DNA of 64,000 nt from Streptomyces thermodiastaticus (GTDB lineage Bacteria; Actinomycetota; Actinomycetes; Streptomycetales; Streptomycetaceae): the NCBI RefSeq assembly GCF_014656135.1, contig NZ_BNBV01000015.1, positions 79,071 to 143,070 on the forward strand. Direction: 5' to 3'. The notes beneath the pieces were generated by a model, which ran no database searches, was not told the DNA's origin, and saw nothing but the letters and a program-made list of their open reading frames with translations. Made by a program: the position numbers and the translations under genes. Position 1 is the first letter of the stretch, and every line of letters starts with the position of its first letter. Positions 15,094-22,562 of this stretch are shown here, piece by piece.

Positions 15094-16848
15094 TCACGCC
15101 GCCACGCGTGCGGCGAGCGCGTGCAGGAAGGCCAGCACGGCCCGCGCGGTGGCGTCGTTCTGCCGGAAGGCGGCACCGCCGGTGCGCGGCCGGGTGAACG
15201 CGCCCGGGGTGCGGCCGTCGGTGAACGGGCCGAGCGCGAACCGGCGCGGGTGCGGCCGCCCGGCCCGGTCCAGGACGCGGCCGTCGGCCGCGTCCACCCG
15301 CAGCAGCCCGTCGGGCGTCTCGGCGGCGCCCTCGTGGTGCAGCTCGCGCAGCAGCGGGTCCCGGGCGCGCCGGACGGTGGGGGCGGGCAGGCGGGCCTCG
15401 ACCAGGGCACGGGCTTCGACCGTGTGGCCGGGGACGGTGGGACTCGACGCCCGGAAGACGCCGCCGGCGGCGGTGACCGTCATGTCCGCGCCGACGAAAC
15501 GGAGCAGGCCGGCCCGGGACAGGGCGAGCATCTGCCGCAGCCGGGGGCCGGGCGGACCGGAGGCGAGGAAGCTGAAGAATCCGTGCCACCAGGGGCCGAT
15601 GTCGCCGAGCCGGACCAGCTGCCCGTAGACGGACAGCAGCGCGAGGAAGACGGCCAGGTCGGGGCTGTGCGCGGGGTCGTGACGGCGGGCGAGGTCGGCC
15701 TCGATGTGTCCGCGCAGCAGCTGCTGGAACTCCTCGGGCGAGGCGACGTGCACCCCGTCCAGGGGCCGGTCCAGGGCGGCCAGGTCGAGCCGGTCGGCGG
15801 GGTCGGGCACGGCGGCGGCGACCAGCGCGGCGCGCTCGGCGTCACCGGCGTCGGCGTACCGCCGCTCGAACTGTGCCCAGGCCATGGCCGTCCGCTCGGG
15901 GTGGGCGGTGAACAGCCGGTGGTAGTGGGCGAATCCGAGTTCCTTCGTCACCAGCGGCCACACGTCGCGCCGGAAGTCGAAGCCGCCGGGGCGGGCGAGC
16001 AGCGCCTCGGTCTCGGCGGGGCCGAAGAAGCGCGGCAGCGGCGGGCGTTCGCCGGTGAGCTCGTACCCGATCTTGGAGTGGTAGGGCACGCCGCGCCGCG
16101 ATCCGACGTACAGCACCGGCTCGTGACCGGAGGGTATGTAGGTGTCGCCGTCGTACCGCCCGCCGCGGCCCTCGGTGAGCAGCACCATCAGGTCGACGAA
16201 GGCCAGCCCGAACCCGCGGACGAGGACGCTCTCGCCGCCTTTCAGCGCGGACAGGTCGCTGTCGGCGGTGAAGTCCGGCGGCAGGTGGACCAGGCCGTGG
16301 GTGCGGGCGTGTTCGGCCAGTGCCGCCTGCTCGGGGTCGGGTTCGGCGTCGAGGTGGCCGAGGGTGAGGACCACGAGGTCGGCCAGGAGCGGGCGCGGGC
16401 GGCCTTCGAGCCACACCTGCTGGCGGCCGTCGCGCGGTCCGCTGACGCGCAGGGCGCGCCGCGGGTGGTGGTGCACGGTGACGCCGGCGGGCAGCGCGGC
16501 CACCGCCTGGTCGTAGACCCAGCGCAGATAGGCGCCCTGGAGCCGGCGGTCGGTGAAGGTGCGGCCGGGCAGGCCCGCCCACTCGTGCAGAGTGGGCCCC
16601 TCGCGCACCGGGCCTGCCATGTCCACGGTGTCGTCGGTGAACATGGTGACGTCCTCGGCGTGCGAGTTCATCCACAGCAGCGGGGACTGCGCGTCCCGCC
16701 AGATGCGTCCGGAGCCGGGCGGATACGGGTCGACCAGGTGGATGTCGAGCCCGCAACCGGCGTACAGCTCGGGGGCGTTGGCGGCGATGCGCTCGATCAG
16801 ACCGGTTCCGCGCGGCCCGGCGCCGACGATGACGAGCGAGGGCCTCAC
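15094..16848 (-). CDS. FAD/NAD(P)-binding protein (oxidoreductase, FAD_NAD_binding_9 type)
   Basis: The 584-residue protein opens with a dinucleotide-binding motif, LVIVGAGPRGTGLIERIA, followed by IHLVDPYPPGSGRIW and SPLLWMNSHAEDVTMFTDD. A second nucleotide-binding-like motif is ADLVVLTLGHLD, and a third is SVLVRGFGLAFVDLMVLL. This arrangement is seen in the FAD-NAD(P)-binding family distantly related to lysine/ornithine N-monooxygenases. No transmembrane segments are seen, so it should be cytoplasmic. GTG 16848 overlaps the permease stop (GTGA), so it is co-translated with the transporter. The substrate is unknown; by context, oxidation of an imported sulfur or amino compound is a fair guess. 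Confidence 0.82.
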   Translation of the reverse strand: MRPSLVIVGAGPRGTGLIERIAANAPELYAGCGLDIHLVDPYPPGSGRIWRDAQSPLLWMNSHAEDVTMFTDDTVDMAGPVREGPTLHEWAGLPGRTFTDRRLQGAYLRWVYDQAVAALPAGVTVHHHPRRALRVSGPRDGRQQVWLEGRPRPLLADLVVLTLGHLDAEPDPEQAALAEHARTHGLVHLPPDFTADSDLSALKGGESVLVRGFGLAFVDLMVLLTEGRGGRYDGDTYIPSGHEPVLYVGSRRGVPYHSKIGYELTGERPPLPRFFGPAETEALLARPGGFDFRRDVWPLVTKELGFAHYHRLFTAHPERTAMAWAQFERRYADAGDAERAALVAAAVPDPADRLDLAALDRPLDGVHVASPEEFQQLLRGHIEADLARRHDPAHSPDLAVFLALLSVYGQLVRLGDIGPWWHGFFSFLASGPPGPRLRQMLALSRAGLLRFVGADMTVTAAGGVFRASSPTVPGHTVEARALVEARLPAPTVRRARDPLLRELHHEGAAETPDGLLRVDAADGRVLDRAGRPHPRRFALGPFTDGRTPGAFTRPRTGGAAFRQNDATARAVLAFLHALAARVAA

Positions 16849-17705
16849 CGGGTGCGCTCCGAACCGCGCGCGTAGTGCTTCTCCACGGAGTACTGGGCGA
16901 CGCCGAGCACGGAGGTGACCACGGTGTACCAGATGGTGGCCACCATCAGCAGCGGGATGACCTGGTAGGTCTGGTGGTAGATCAGCTGCGCCGAGTACAG
17001 CAGGTCCTGCACGGCGATGACGCTGACGATCGAGGTGCCCTTCAGGGTGCCGATCAGCATGTTGCCGGCGGGCGGCACGATGGAGCGCATGGCCTGCGGC
17101 AGGACGATCCGCCGCCAGCGCCGCAGCCGGCTCAGGCCGAGCGCCTGGGCGGCCTCGATCTGGCCGCGGTCGACGGACAGGATGCCGCCGCGCACCACCT
17201 CGGCGGCGTAGGCGGCTTCGTGCAGGGTGAGGCCGACGATCGCGACGGTGACCGGGCCGAACAGGTCGACGGTCCGCACCCCGAGAATGCGCGGGTACAG
17301 CGCCCCGATGTTGAACCACAGCAGCAGCTGCACCAGGATCGGTATGGACCGGAACAGCCAGACGTATCCCCAGCTCACCGCGCGCAGCACCGGGTTGCCC
17401 GACAGCCGGAAGACGGCGAGCAGGGTGCCGAGCGCGAAGCCGAGGGCCATCACCACGGCGGTCAGCCACAGCGTGAGCCACAGCCCGCGCAGCACCGAGG
17501 CGGAGGTGAAGTAGTCGGCGACGACGTCCCACTGGAACGCCTTGTTGCGCACGACGGAGGTCAGGGCGAGCGCGAGCAGGACGAGGACCACGGCGGCGGC
17601 GGTCCACTGTCCCAGCCGGCGCTGCGGCAGGATGCGCAGGGCCTCCTCGGCCGGTTCGGGCTCGGGTGGGGCGGGGGCTTCGGTGACAGCGGTGCCGATG
17701 GACAT
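16845..17705 (-). CDS. Amino-acid-type ABC transporter permease
   Basis: This is a 286-residue membrane protein. A Pro/Glu-rich cytoplasmic N-terminus (about 30 residues) is followed by TM helices starting WTAAAVVLVLLALALTSVV. The HisM/GlnP-type TM domain includes GLWLTLWLTAVVMALGFALGTLLAV. The EAA loop reads EAAQALGLSRLRRWRRIVLPQAMRSIVPP, which docks the ATPase. It is a single permease, so it would act as a homodimer. The start codon is buried in a strong predicted mRNA hairpin (17702-17758). It heads an operon of permease, FAD protein, ATPase, LLM protein and DUF1684. Confidence 0.92.
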   Translation of the reverse strand: MSIGTAVTEAPAPPEPEPAEEALRILPQRRLGQWTAAAVVLVLLALALTSVVRNKAFQWDVVADYFTSASVLRGLWLTLWLTAVVMALGFALGTLLAVFRLSGNPVLRAVSWGYVWLFRSIPILVQLLLWFNIGALYPRILGVRTVDLFGPVTVAIVGLTLHEAAYAAEVVRGGILSVDRGQIEAAQALGLSRLRRWRRIVLPQAMRSIVPPAGNMLIGTLKGTSIVSVIAVQDLLYSAQLIYHQTYQVIPLLMVATIWYTVVTSVLGVAQYSVEKHYARGSERTR

Positions 17706-17758
17706 GTGAAGGCTCCGTGATGTGCCGGACGGACACGGGTGGATGTGCCTTCACACGT
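17702..17758 (-). promoter_or_regulatory. mRNA hairpin sequestering the permease start codon
   Basis: On the minus-strand transcript, ACGUGUGAAGGC (17758-17747) can pair with GCCUUCACAUGU (17713-17702): 12 pairs with one G-U, including the AUG at 17705-17703. The Shine-Dalgarno GGAG (17713-17716) lies at the stem-loop junction. Part of it joins a second helix, CCGUG (17738-17734) with CACGG (17719-17715). Such a structure would hide the initiation region unless melted or replaced by an alternative fold. Confidence 0.5.
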
Positions 17759-17817
17759 GACAGCCGCGCGGACGGTGCGCCGCGGCGGTCGAGCACGGCC
17801 CAGCCCCTCAGCAGGAC

Positions 17818-17837
17818 CGCCCTTGCAGGGTAGGGCG
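17818..17837 (-). promoter_or_regulatory. Short hairpin in the 5' region of the permease transcript
   Basis: CGCCCT (17818-17823) and AGGGCG (17832-17837) form a perfect 6-bp stem with an 8-nt loop. It lies about 115 nt upstream of the permease start, near a minus-strand TTGACA (around 17855) that could be a -35 box. It may be the leader terminator half of a regulatory fold or incidental. Confidence 0.3.
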
Positions 17838-17928
17838 CGTCTCACGTCCGCTGTCAAGGGCGTCCAGGATGTGAGCAGTATGTCTCAAGGCGGTTGACGG
17901 GGAACGGGATGCCTGTTCCACTTGGCCC

Positions 17929-18000
17929 ATGCATCCGCAGCAGTGGTTGATCACGCGCTCCCACATCGACTTCGGTCGAGTGTGGTCCTCCTCCTGTTGA
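17929..18000 (+). CDS. Leader peptide ending in Cys (sulfur-gene attenuator peptide)
   Basis: ATG 17929 opens a 23-codon ORF whose C-terminal part is RSHIDFGRVWSSSC followed directly by TGA. This matches the known actinobacterial leader-peptide pattern (R-x-H-I/V-D-L/F-x-R-V-x-S-x-x-C) found ahead of sulfur and cysteine metabolism genes. Translation through the terminal Cys codon is thought to sense cysteinyl-tRNA. It is too short for ordinary gene calling. It lies 219 nt upstream of the binding-protein start and 13 nt before a perfect hairpin, the arrangement expected for attenuation. Confidence 0.75.
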   Translation: MHPQQWLITRSHIDFGRVWSSSC

Positions 18001-18013
18001 GCCATCCCACTGC

Positions 18014-18033
18014 GCGCCCGTGACCACGGGCGC
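18014..18033 (+). terminator. Attenuator-like hairpin after the leader peptide
   Basis: GCGCCCGTG (18014-18022) and CACGGGCGC (18025-18033) are perfect complements around a 2-nt centre. They form a very stable GC stem 13 nt after the leader stop codon. A ribosome stalled at the Cys codon would cover or sit next to its left arm. No T-tract follows, so a Rho-like or structural block of the downstream region is also possible. Confidence 0.6.
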
Positions 18034-18218
18034 CTCCGGCGTTCTCACCGTGCGCCGTCCTGGGCCTTCCTGCCGCACCACCGCGCCTTCACACGCTTGT
18101 CCCCTCCCCTCGTCGCAGGGCCCTGGCACCGGTGCGCCGATCCCGCGCACACCCACGTCATCCGACCTGTGCTCCTGACGCCTCGCCGCGTCCTCGCCCT
18201 TCCTGGAGACCGCACCCC

Positions 18219-19187
18219 ATGCGTACGCCCATCCGCACCGTCCGACGGCACGTCCTCCTGCCTGCCCTGACCGGCTGCGCCGCGCTGGTGCTCACCGCGT
18301 GCGGCTCGGGGGCGGGCGCCACGGCCTCCGCCGGCGCCGCCGCCGGGGCCGCCGAGCAGCTCCCGACCGCCGACGTCGTCTCCGGCGTGCCGAAGGATCC
18401 GGCCGCCGCCCGGCTGCTGCCGCCCGGCGTGACCAGCCTGACCGTGGCCTACTCCGTCGGCGGCACCCCGCCCGGCACCTCCTATCTGTCCGACGGCAAG
18501 ACCCTCGCCGGCCAGGACGTCGACTTCACCGACGCCGTGGCCAAGGTGCTCGGCCTGCGCCTGCACGTCCGCCAGGCCGGTTTCGAGGCGATCCTGCCCG
18601 CCCTGGGCAGCGGCAAGTACGACGTCGGTGTCGGCAACTTCGGCGTGACCGACGAGCGGCGCAAGACCATCGACTTCGTCACCTACATCAACGACGGCCA
18701 GGGCTTCGCCGCCCGCAAGGACAGCACGCTCGGCCGGGTCACCGACCTGAGGCAGCTGTGCGGCCTGACCGTGGCCACCGGCGCCGGGACCACCTTCGAG
18801 GCCACCCTGGAGAAGAACAGGCACCGGTGCACCGACGCCGGGAAGAAGGCGTACCGCGTGCAGACCTACAGCGAGACCGGCGCCCTGTGGTCCTCGCTGC
18901 AGCAGGGCCGCAGCGACGTGGTGATGTCCACCATCAACGGCCTGCGGTACGCCGTCGCCCACCAGCCGGGGCTGAAGTTCCTGAACGAGTACCAGCGCCT
19001 GGACGTGGGCTTCGCCTTCAAGAAGGGCACCAAGCTGGCCCCGGCCTTCCAGGCCGCGGTCAACCGGCTGATCAGCGACGGCACGTACGACAAGATCCTC
19101 GCCAAGTGGGGCACGACGGCCTCGGCGATCAAGCAGTCGCGGATCTCGCCGCCGGAGCTGAAGAACGGGACGACCGAGCGGAACTAG
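18219..19187 (+). CDS. Extracellular solute-binding lipoprotein, family 3 (amino-acid type)
   Basis: This is a 322-residue lipoprotein. The signal peptide with lipobox is LLPALTGCAALVLTACGSG, with Cys near residue 28. The body has the family 3 signature: GQDVDFTDAVAKVLGLRLHVRQAGFEAILPALGSGKYDVGVGNFGVTDERRKTIDFVTYI. The second lobe includes LCGLTVATGAGTTFE and ends LISDGTYDKILAKWG. It delivers a polar amino-acid-like ligand to a membrane permease; the only matching permease/ATPase in the window is the divergent pair at 14.2-17.7 kb. The Cys-type leader suggests cystine or another sulfur compound. Start ATG 18219 has GGAG 10 nt upstream. Confidence 0.9.
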   Translation: MRTPIRTVRRHVLLPALTGCAALVLTACGSGAGATASAGAAAGAAEQLPTADVVSGVPKDPAAARLLPPGVTSLTVAYSVGGTPPGTSYLSDGKTLAGQDVDFTDAVAKVLGLRLHVRQAGFEAILPALGSGKYDVGVGNFGVTDERRKTIDFVTYINDGQGFAARKDSTLGRVTDLRQLCGLTVATGAGTTFEATLEKNRHRCTDAGKKAYRVQTYSETGALWSSLQQGRSDVVMSTINGLRYAVAHQPGLKFLNEYQRLDVGFAFKKGTKLAPAFQAAVNRLISDGTYDKILAKWGTTASAIKQSRISPPELKNGTTERN

Positions 19188-20470
19188 CAGTCGCCGTCGC
19201 AGCAATTGCAGCAGCAGTTGCCGCAGTCGCAGCAGTTCGTGCAGCCCTCGACGCACTGACCGCAGCGGTCACCGCACTCGCAGCAGGCGTCGCACCAGTC
19301 GCTGTGGCAGCAGCCTTCGCGCTTGCGCCGCGACCACGGTCCTTCGAATTCCTTGGCACAGCACACCTGGCAGGTGCAGCACAGCCCGAGCGCGGCCGCG
19401 CAGCCGGCGAAGAGGCCGCGCGGGCGCGGCGGCTTCCCCTCGGCCGGGTCGCCCTCCCAGGGGCGGCCGGGGCCCTGGGGCGCCTGCGGATCGTGAGGTG
19501 CCCGCGGATCGTGGGGCACCTGGGGCCCGGGGGTGTACGGGGTCAGCGGCGGGCCGAAGGCGCCCTGCGGCCGGTGCGGCGCGGGTGCCGTGTGGGTGCA
19601 CGCCCCGGTGCCGAAGGCGCGGTCCACCGAGCGCGGCAGTTCGTGGGCGAGCAGGCGGTGGACGAGCCGGCCGTCGCCGAACTCCACGTCGTTCAGGGCG
19701 AGCCCGATGCCGTGCACCGCGTCGTCGGCGAGCCGGCGGGCCTCGGCGAGCGTCGTGCCGGTCGCGGTGAGCGGGTTCCAGGCGCCGCGGGCGGCGTCGG
19801 CCTCGCGGTCCTCCACCGCGTCCAGCAGATGCGCGAGCCGCCCGAACAGGCGCCCGGCCTCGGCGAGCGGTGCGGCGTTGCCCGGCCGGCCGGCCAGGTG
19901 CGCGGTGTGGGCGAAGGCCGCGGCGGTGGCGGTCTCGGTGGGTTCGGTGACGGTGAGAAGCGGCGTGCCGGGTCCGGCGAGCGCCTCGATGCCGGTCTGC
20001 CGGTCCACGGCGTCGACCAGGACGGCGGTGTCGAAGCCGACGCCGGCCCCGGTGCGGGCGCCGCTCCGGCTCCAGCTCGCGGCGACCTTGCGCGCGGCGA
20101 GCGCGACGGGGCGCCGGGAGAGCACCCCGTCACCGTCGGCGACGTGGTCGCGCACCTTGGCGGAGGCGAGCACCAGGGAGACGGCGGCGGCGAGCCGGGG
20201 GCCCTCGCCGAGGGCGACGGGGGCGGTGCGCATGCCGCGCAGCGGGCAGGGTCCGGCGGTGCGCCGCAGCCGCCCGCCGCCGGCGCGGTCGGGGAGGGCC
20301 TGAGCCTCTGTCAGGACGGATATCAGCAGGCCGTCGTAGTTCGTCGCGATCCGGGCGAGCTGCCCGTGCTCGCTGCGCAGGGCCAGGCACAGCCCGCACA
20401 GATGGGCCGTCCACTCGGCGGTGAGGCGTCGGCCGAGCCTGTGACGGCAGGGCCGGACGATGCCGAACAC
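19184..20470 (-). CDS. DUF5685 family protein with a cysteine-rich tail
   Basis: This is a 428-residue protein. The N-terminal part is conserved (FGIVRPCRHRL, WTAHLCGLCLALRSEHGQLARIATNYDGLLISVL, AGPCPLRGMR) and largely helical. A Pro-rich linker (about 310-355) leads to a tail in which 24 of the last 72 residues are Cys, many as CC or CxC. No signal peptide or membrane helix is evident. The tail could bind metal clusters or zinc; this is inference. Start GTG 20470 follows GGAGG by 7 nt. Its 3' end overlaps the convergent binding-protein gene by 4 bp. The function of the family is not known. Confidence 0.8.
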   Translation of the reverse strand: MFGIVRPCRHRLGRRLTAEWTAHLCGLCLALRSEHGQLARIATNYDGLLISVLTEAQALPDRAGGGRLRRTAGPCPLRGMRTAPVALGEGPRLAAAVSLVLASAKVRDHVADGDGVLSRRPVALAARKVAASWSRSGARTGAGVGFDTAVLVDAVDRQTGIEALAGPGTPLLTVTEPTETATAAAFAHTAHLAGRPGNAAPLAEAGRLFGRLAHLLDAVEDREADAARGAWNPLTATGTTLAEARRLADDAVHGIGLALNDVEFGDGRLVHRLLAHELPRSVDRAFGTGACTHTAPAPHRPQGAFGPPLTPYTPGPQVPHDPRAPHDPQAPQGPGRPWEGDPAEGKPPRPRGLFAGCAAALGLCCTCQVCCAKEFEGPWSRRKREGCCHSDWCDACCECGDRCGQCVEGCTNCCDCGNCCCNCCDGDC

Positions 20471-20763
20471 GATGTTCCTCCGTGGCGTCCGTGACGGTGG
20501 GCGGCGGTGCCGCCGCCCGGTGGGCGGCGTTCACCCGGACGCACCGGCCGTCACCCATGCGCCAGGGACAATCATATTTCACTCACAGTCAGCAGTAGTC
20601 CGTCACAACGCCCTTGGGAACACGGACTTGCAGCCGATGTGTTGTGCACCAGTACCGTCACAAACCCCCCGCGCGGTGTCTGTTCGCTTGGCGCACTGTC
20701 AGCATCATGGATGACCATAGGGGTTGCGGCACGCATGCATGACCGCTGTGAGAGGAGGCGTCC

Positions 20764-21201
20764 ATGGGATCGGTACGCAAGGCAAGTGCGTGGCTCGGCC
20801 TCGTCGACGACAACGAAGACGAGCGCTACTACGACGACGACTACGCCGAGGAGGCCGAGTCCGCGGACGCCTGGGTGACCGACCCCCGGGTGAAGGTGGC
20901 GTCGGACACGGCGGAGGACAAGGGCCGCCGGATCGGCACGGTCACCCCGGACAGCTTCCGGGACGCCCGCGTCATCGGCGAGCTGTTCCGCGACGGCGTG
21001 CCGGTCATCATGAACCTCACCGCGATGGAGCCGGCCGACGCCAAGCGCGTGGTCGACTTCGCCGCCGGCCTGGTCTTCGGCCTGCGCGGCTCCATCGACC
21101 GGGTCTCGACCCGGGTGTTCCTGCTCTCCCCCGCCGACACGGAGATCGTCACCGGCGACCCGGGAGCGCACCGGTCGGACGGCTTCTTCAACCAGAGCTG
21201 A
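20764..21201 (+). CDS. sflA: SepF-like protein (SflA type)
   Basis: This is a 145-residue cytosolic protein. It has the SepF N-terminal amphipathic/acidic region (VRKASAWLGLVDDNEDERYYDDDY) and the SepF core: GTVTPDSFRDARVIGELFRDGVPVIMNLTAMEPADAKRVVDFAAGLVFGLRGSIDRVSTRVFLLSP. SepF links FtsZ to the membrane. Streptomycetes carry the dcw-cluster SepF plus two SepF-like proteins, and the genomic position near the DUF5685 gene matches SflA (SCO1749 in S. coelicolor). The latter modulates septation in hyphae. ATG 20764 has GAGGAGG upstream. It is monocistronic and convergent with the acyl-CoA dehydrogenase gene. Confidence 0.82.
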   Translation: MGSVRKASAWLGLVDDNEDERYYDDDYAEEAESADAWVTDPRVKVASDTAEDKGRRIGTVTPDSFRDARVIGELFRDGVPVIMNLTAMEPADAKRVVDFAAGLVFGLRGSIDRVSTRVFLLSPADTEIVTGDPGAHRSDGFFNQS

Positions 21202-21226
21202 GGCAGGGCCGCGCACCGGCCCTGCC
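21202..21226. terminator. Bidirectional hairpin between sflA and acyl-CoA dehydrogenase
   Basis: GGCAGGGCC (21202-21210) pairs with GGCCCTGCC (21218-21226) around a 7-nt loop, directly after the sflA stop and between convergent genes. Confidence 0.7.
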
Positions 21227-21257
21227 CCCCTGCGGGCCTCGCCGAAGGCCCCGCCGC

Positions 21258-22454
21258 TCACCGGAACGCGTCGAGTCCGGTGAGCGCCTTGCCCAGCACG
21301 AGCTGGTGCATCTCGACGGTGCCCTCGTAGGTGAGCACCGACTCCAGGTTGGTCGCGTGCCGCATCACGGGGTATTCGAGGGAGATGCCGTTGGCGCCGA
21401 GGACGGTGCGCGCCGTGCGGCAGATCTCGATCGCCTCCCGTACGTTGTTGAGCTTGCCGAAGCTGACCTGCTCGGGACGCAGGCGGCCGGCGTCCATCCG
21501 CCGCCCCAGATGGTGGGCGAGCAGGATCCCCTTGTGCAGCTCCACCGCCATGTCGGCGAGCTTGCCCTGGGTGAGCTGGAAGCCGCCGATGGGCTTGCCG
21601 AACTGCTGGCGCGTGCGCGCGTAGTCGAGCGCGGCCTCGAAGCAGGTGCGGGCCGCGCCCATGGCGCCCCAGACGATGCCGTAGCGGGCGTGGGACAGGC
21701 AGCTGAGCGGACCGCGCAGACCGGTGACCTCCGGCAGGACCGCGTCCGCGGGCAGCCGGACGTCGTCGAGGACGAGTTCGCTGGTGACCGAGGCCCGCAG
21801 CGACCACTTGTGCCGGATCTCGGGGGCGGAGAAGCCGGGGGTGCCGGCCGGGACCAGGAACCCGCGGATGCCGTCCTCGGTCTGCGCCCAGACGACCGCC
21901 ACCCCGGCCACGGAACCGTTGGTGATCCACATCTTGCGGCCGTTGAGCACCCAGTCCCCGCCGTCCCGCTGGGCGTGGGTGCGCATCGAGGCGGGGTCGG
22001 AGCCGTGGTCGGGCTCGGTCAGGCCGAAGCAGCCGATCACCTCGCCGGCCGCCATCCGCGGCAGCCACTGCTGCTTCTGCTCCTCGCTGCCGTAGCGGTG
22101 GATGGCGTACATGGCCAGCGAGCCCTGCACGGACACCAGGGAGCGGATCCCGGAGTCGGCCGCCTCCAGCTCCAGGCAGGCCAGCCCGTACTGCACGGCG
22201 GAGGCGCCCGCGCAGCCGTATCCGCTCAGCGACATCCCGAGGGCGCCGAGCTCGCCCAGCTCGCGGGCCAGTTCGCGGACGGCGGGCAGCTCGCCCTTCT
22301 CGTACCACTCGGCGATGTGCGGCAGCACCCGGTCGGCGGCCCAGCCGCGCACCGTGTCGCGCACGGCCAGGTCCTCCGGCTCCAGCAGGTCGTCCAACCC
22401 GAGGGGGTCGGTGGGGTCGAACGGGGGCAGCGACGACTTCGGCGACGCCGGCAT
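21258..22454 (-). CDS. Acyl-CoA dehydrogenase, glutaryl-CoA dehydrogenase-like
   Basis: This is a 398-residue FAD enzyme. The FAD-binding segment is CFGLTEPDHGSDPASM, the second is KMWITNG, and the C-terminal helical domain includes YARTRQQFGKPIGGFQLTQGKLADM. The catalytic base Glu is in LTYEGTVEMHQLVLG. The N-terminal extension and these motifs are closest to glutaryl-CoA dehydrogenases, which oxidise and decarboxylate glutaryl-CoA to crotonyl-CoA in lysine/tryptophan breakdown; the exact substrate is inferred. ATG 22454 lies 5 nt after GGAGG. A palindromic operator lies just upstream, but no regulator gene adjoins it. Confidence 0.87.
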   Translation of the reverse strand: MPASPKSSLPPFDPTDPLGLDDLLEPEDLAVRDTVRGWAADRVLPHIAEWYEKGELPAVRELARELGELGALGMSLSGYGCAGASAVQYGLACLELEAADSGIRSLVSVQGSLAMYAIHRYGSEEQKQQWLPRMAAGEVIGCFGLTEPDHGSDPASMRTHAQRDGGDWVLNGRKMWITNGSVAGVAVVWAQTEDGIRGFLVPAGTPGFSAPEIRHKWSLRASVTSELVLDDVRLPADAVLPEVTGLRGPLSCLSHARYGIVWGAMGAARTCFEAALDYARTRQQFGKPIGGFQLTQGKLADMAVELHKGILLAHHLGRRMDAGRLRPEQVSFGKLNNVREAIEICRTARTVLGANGISLEYPVMRHATNLESVLTYEGTVEMHQLVLGKALTGLDAFR

Positions 22455-22473
22455 GGACACCTCCGGGTAGTGA

Positions 22474-22490
22474 AACTAGCAGCGCTAGTT
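22474..22490 (-). promoter_or_regulatory. Palindromic operator (TetR-like) upstream of acyl-CoA dehydrogenase
   Basis: AACTAGC AGC GCTAGTT is a perfect 7+7 inverted repeat, AT-rich against the local background. It lies 20-36 bp upstream of the start codon, where it would overlap the promoter or transcript start. Size and symmetry fit a TetR-family operator. Confidence 0.55.
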
Positions 22491-22562
22491 AAATGGCTCC
22501 GGGGCCGACGTTACGACGTGGTGCGGCCCGCGTCCAGGGTGATCCGGCGCGCGGGCCGCCGC

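Noticed and set aside
17706..18218. A classical SAM-I/SAM-II riboswitch in the sulfur-locus leader
   Set aside because: Conserved SAM riboswitch core words are absent; the leader peptide and simple hairpins account for the visible structure.
20707..20742. An 11-codon ORF just before sflA
   Set aside because: It has no ribosome-binding site of note and no recognisable leader-peptide pattern.
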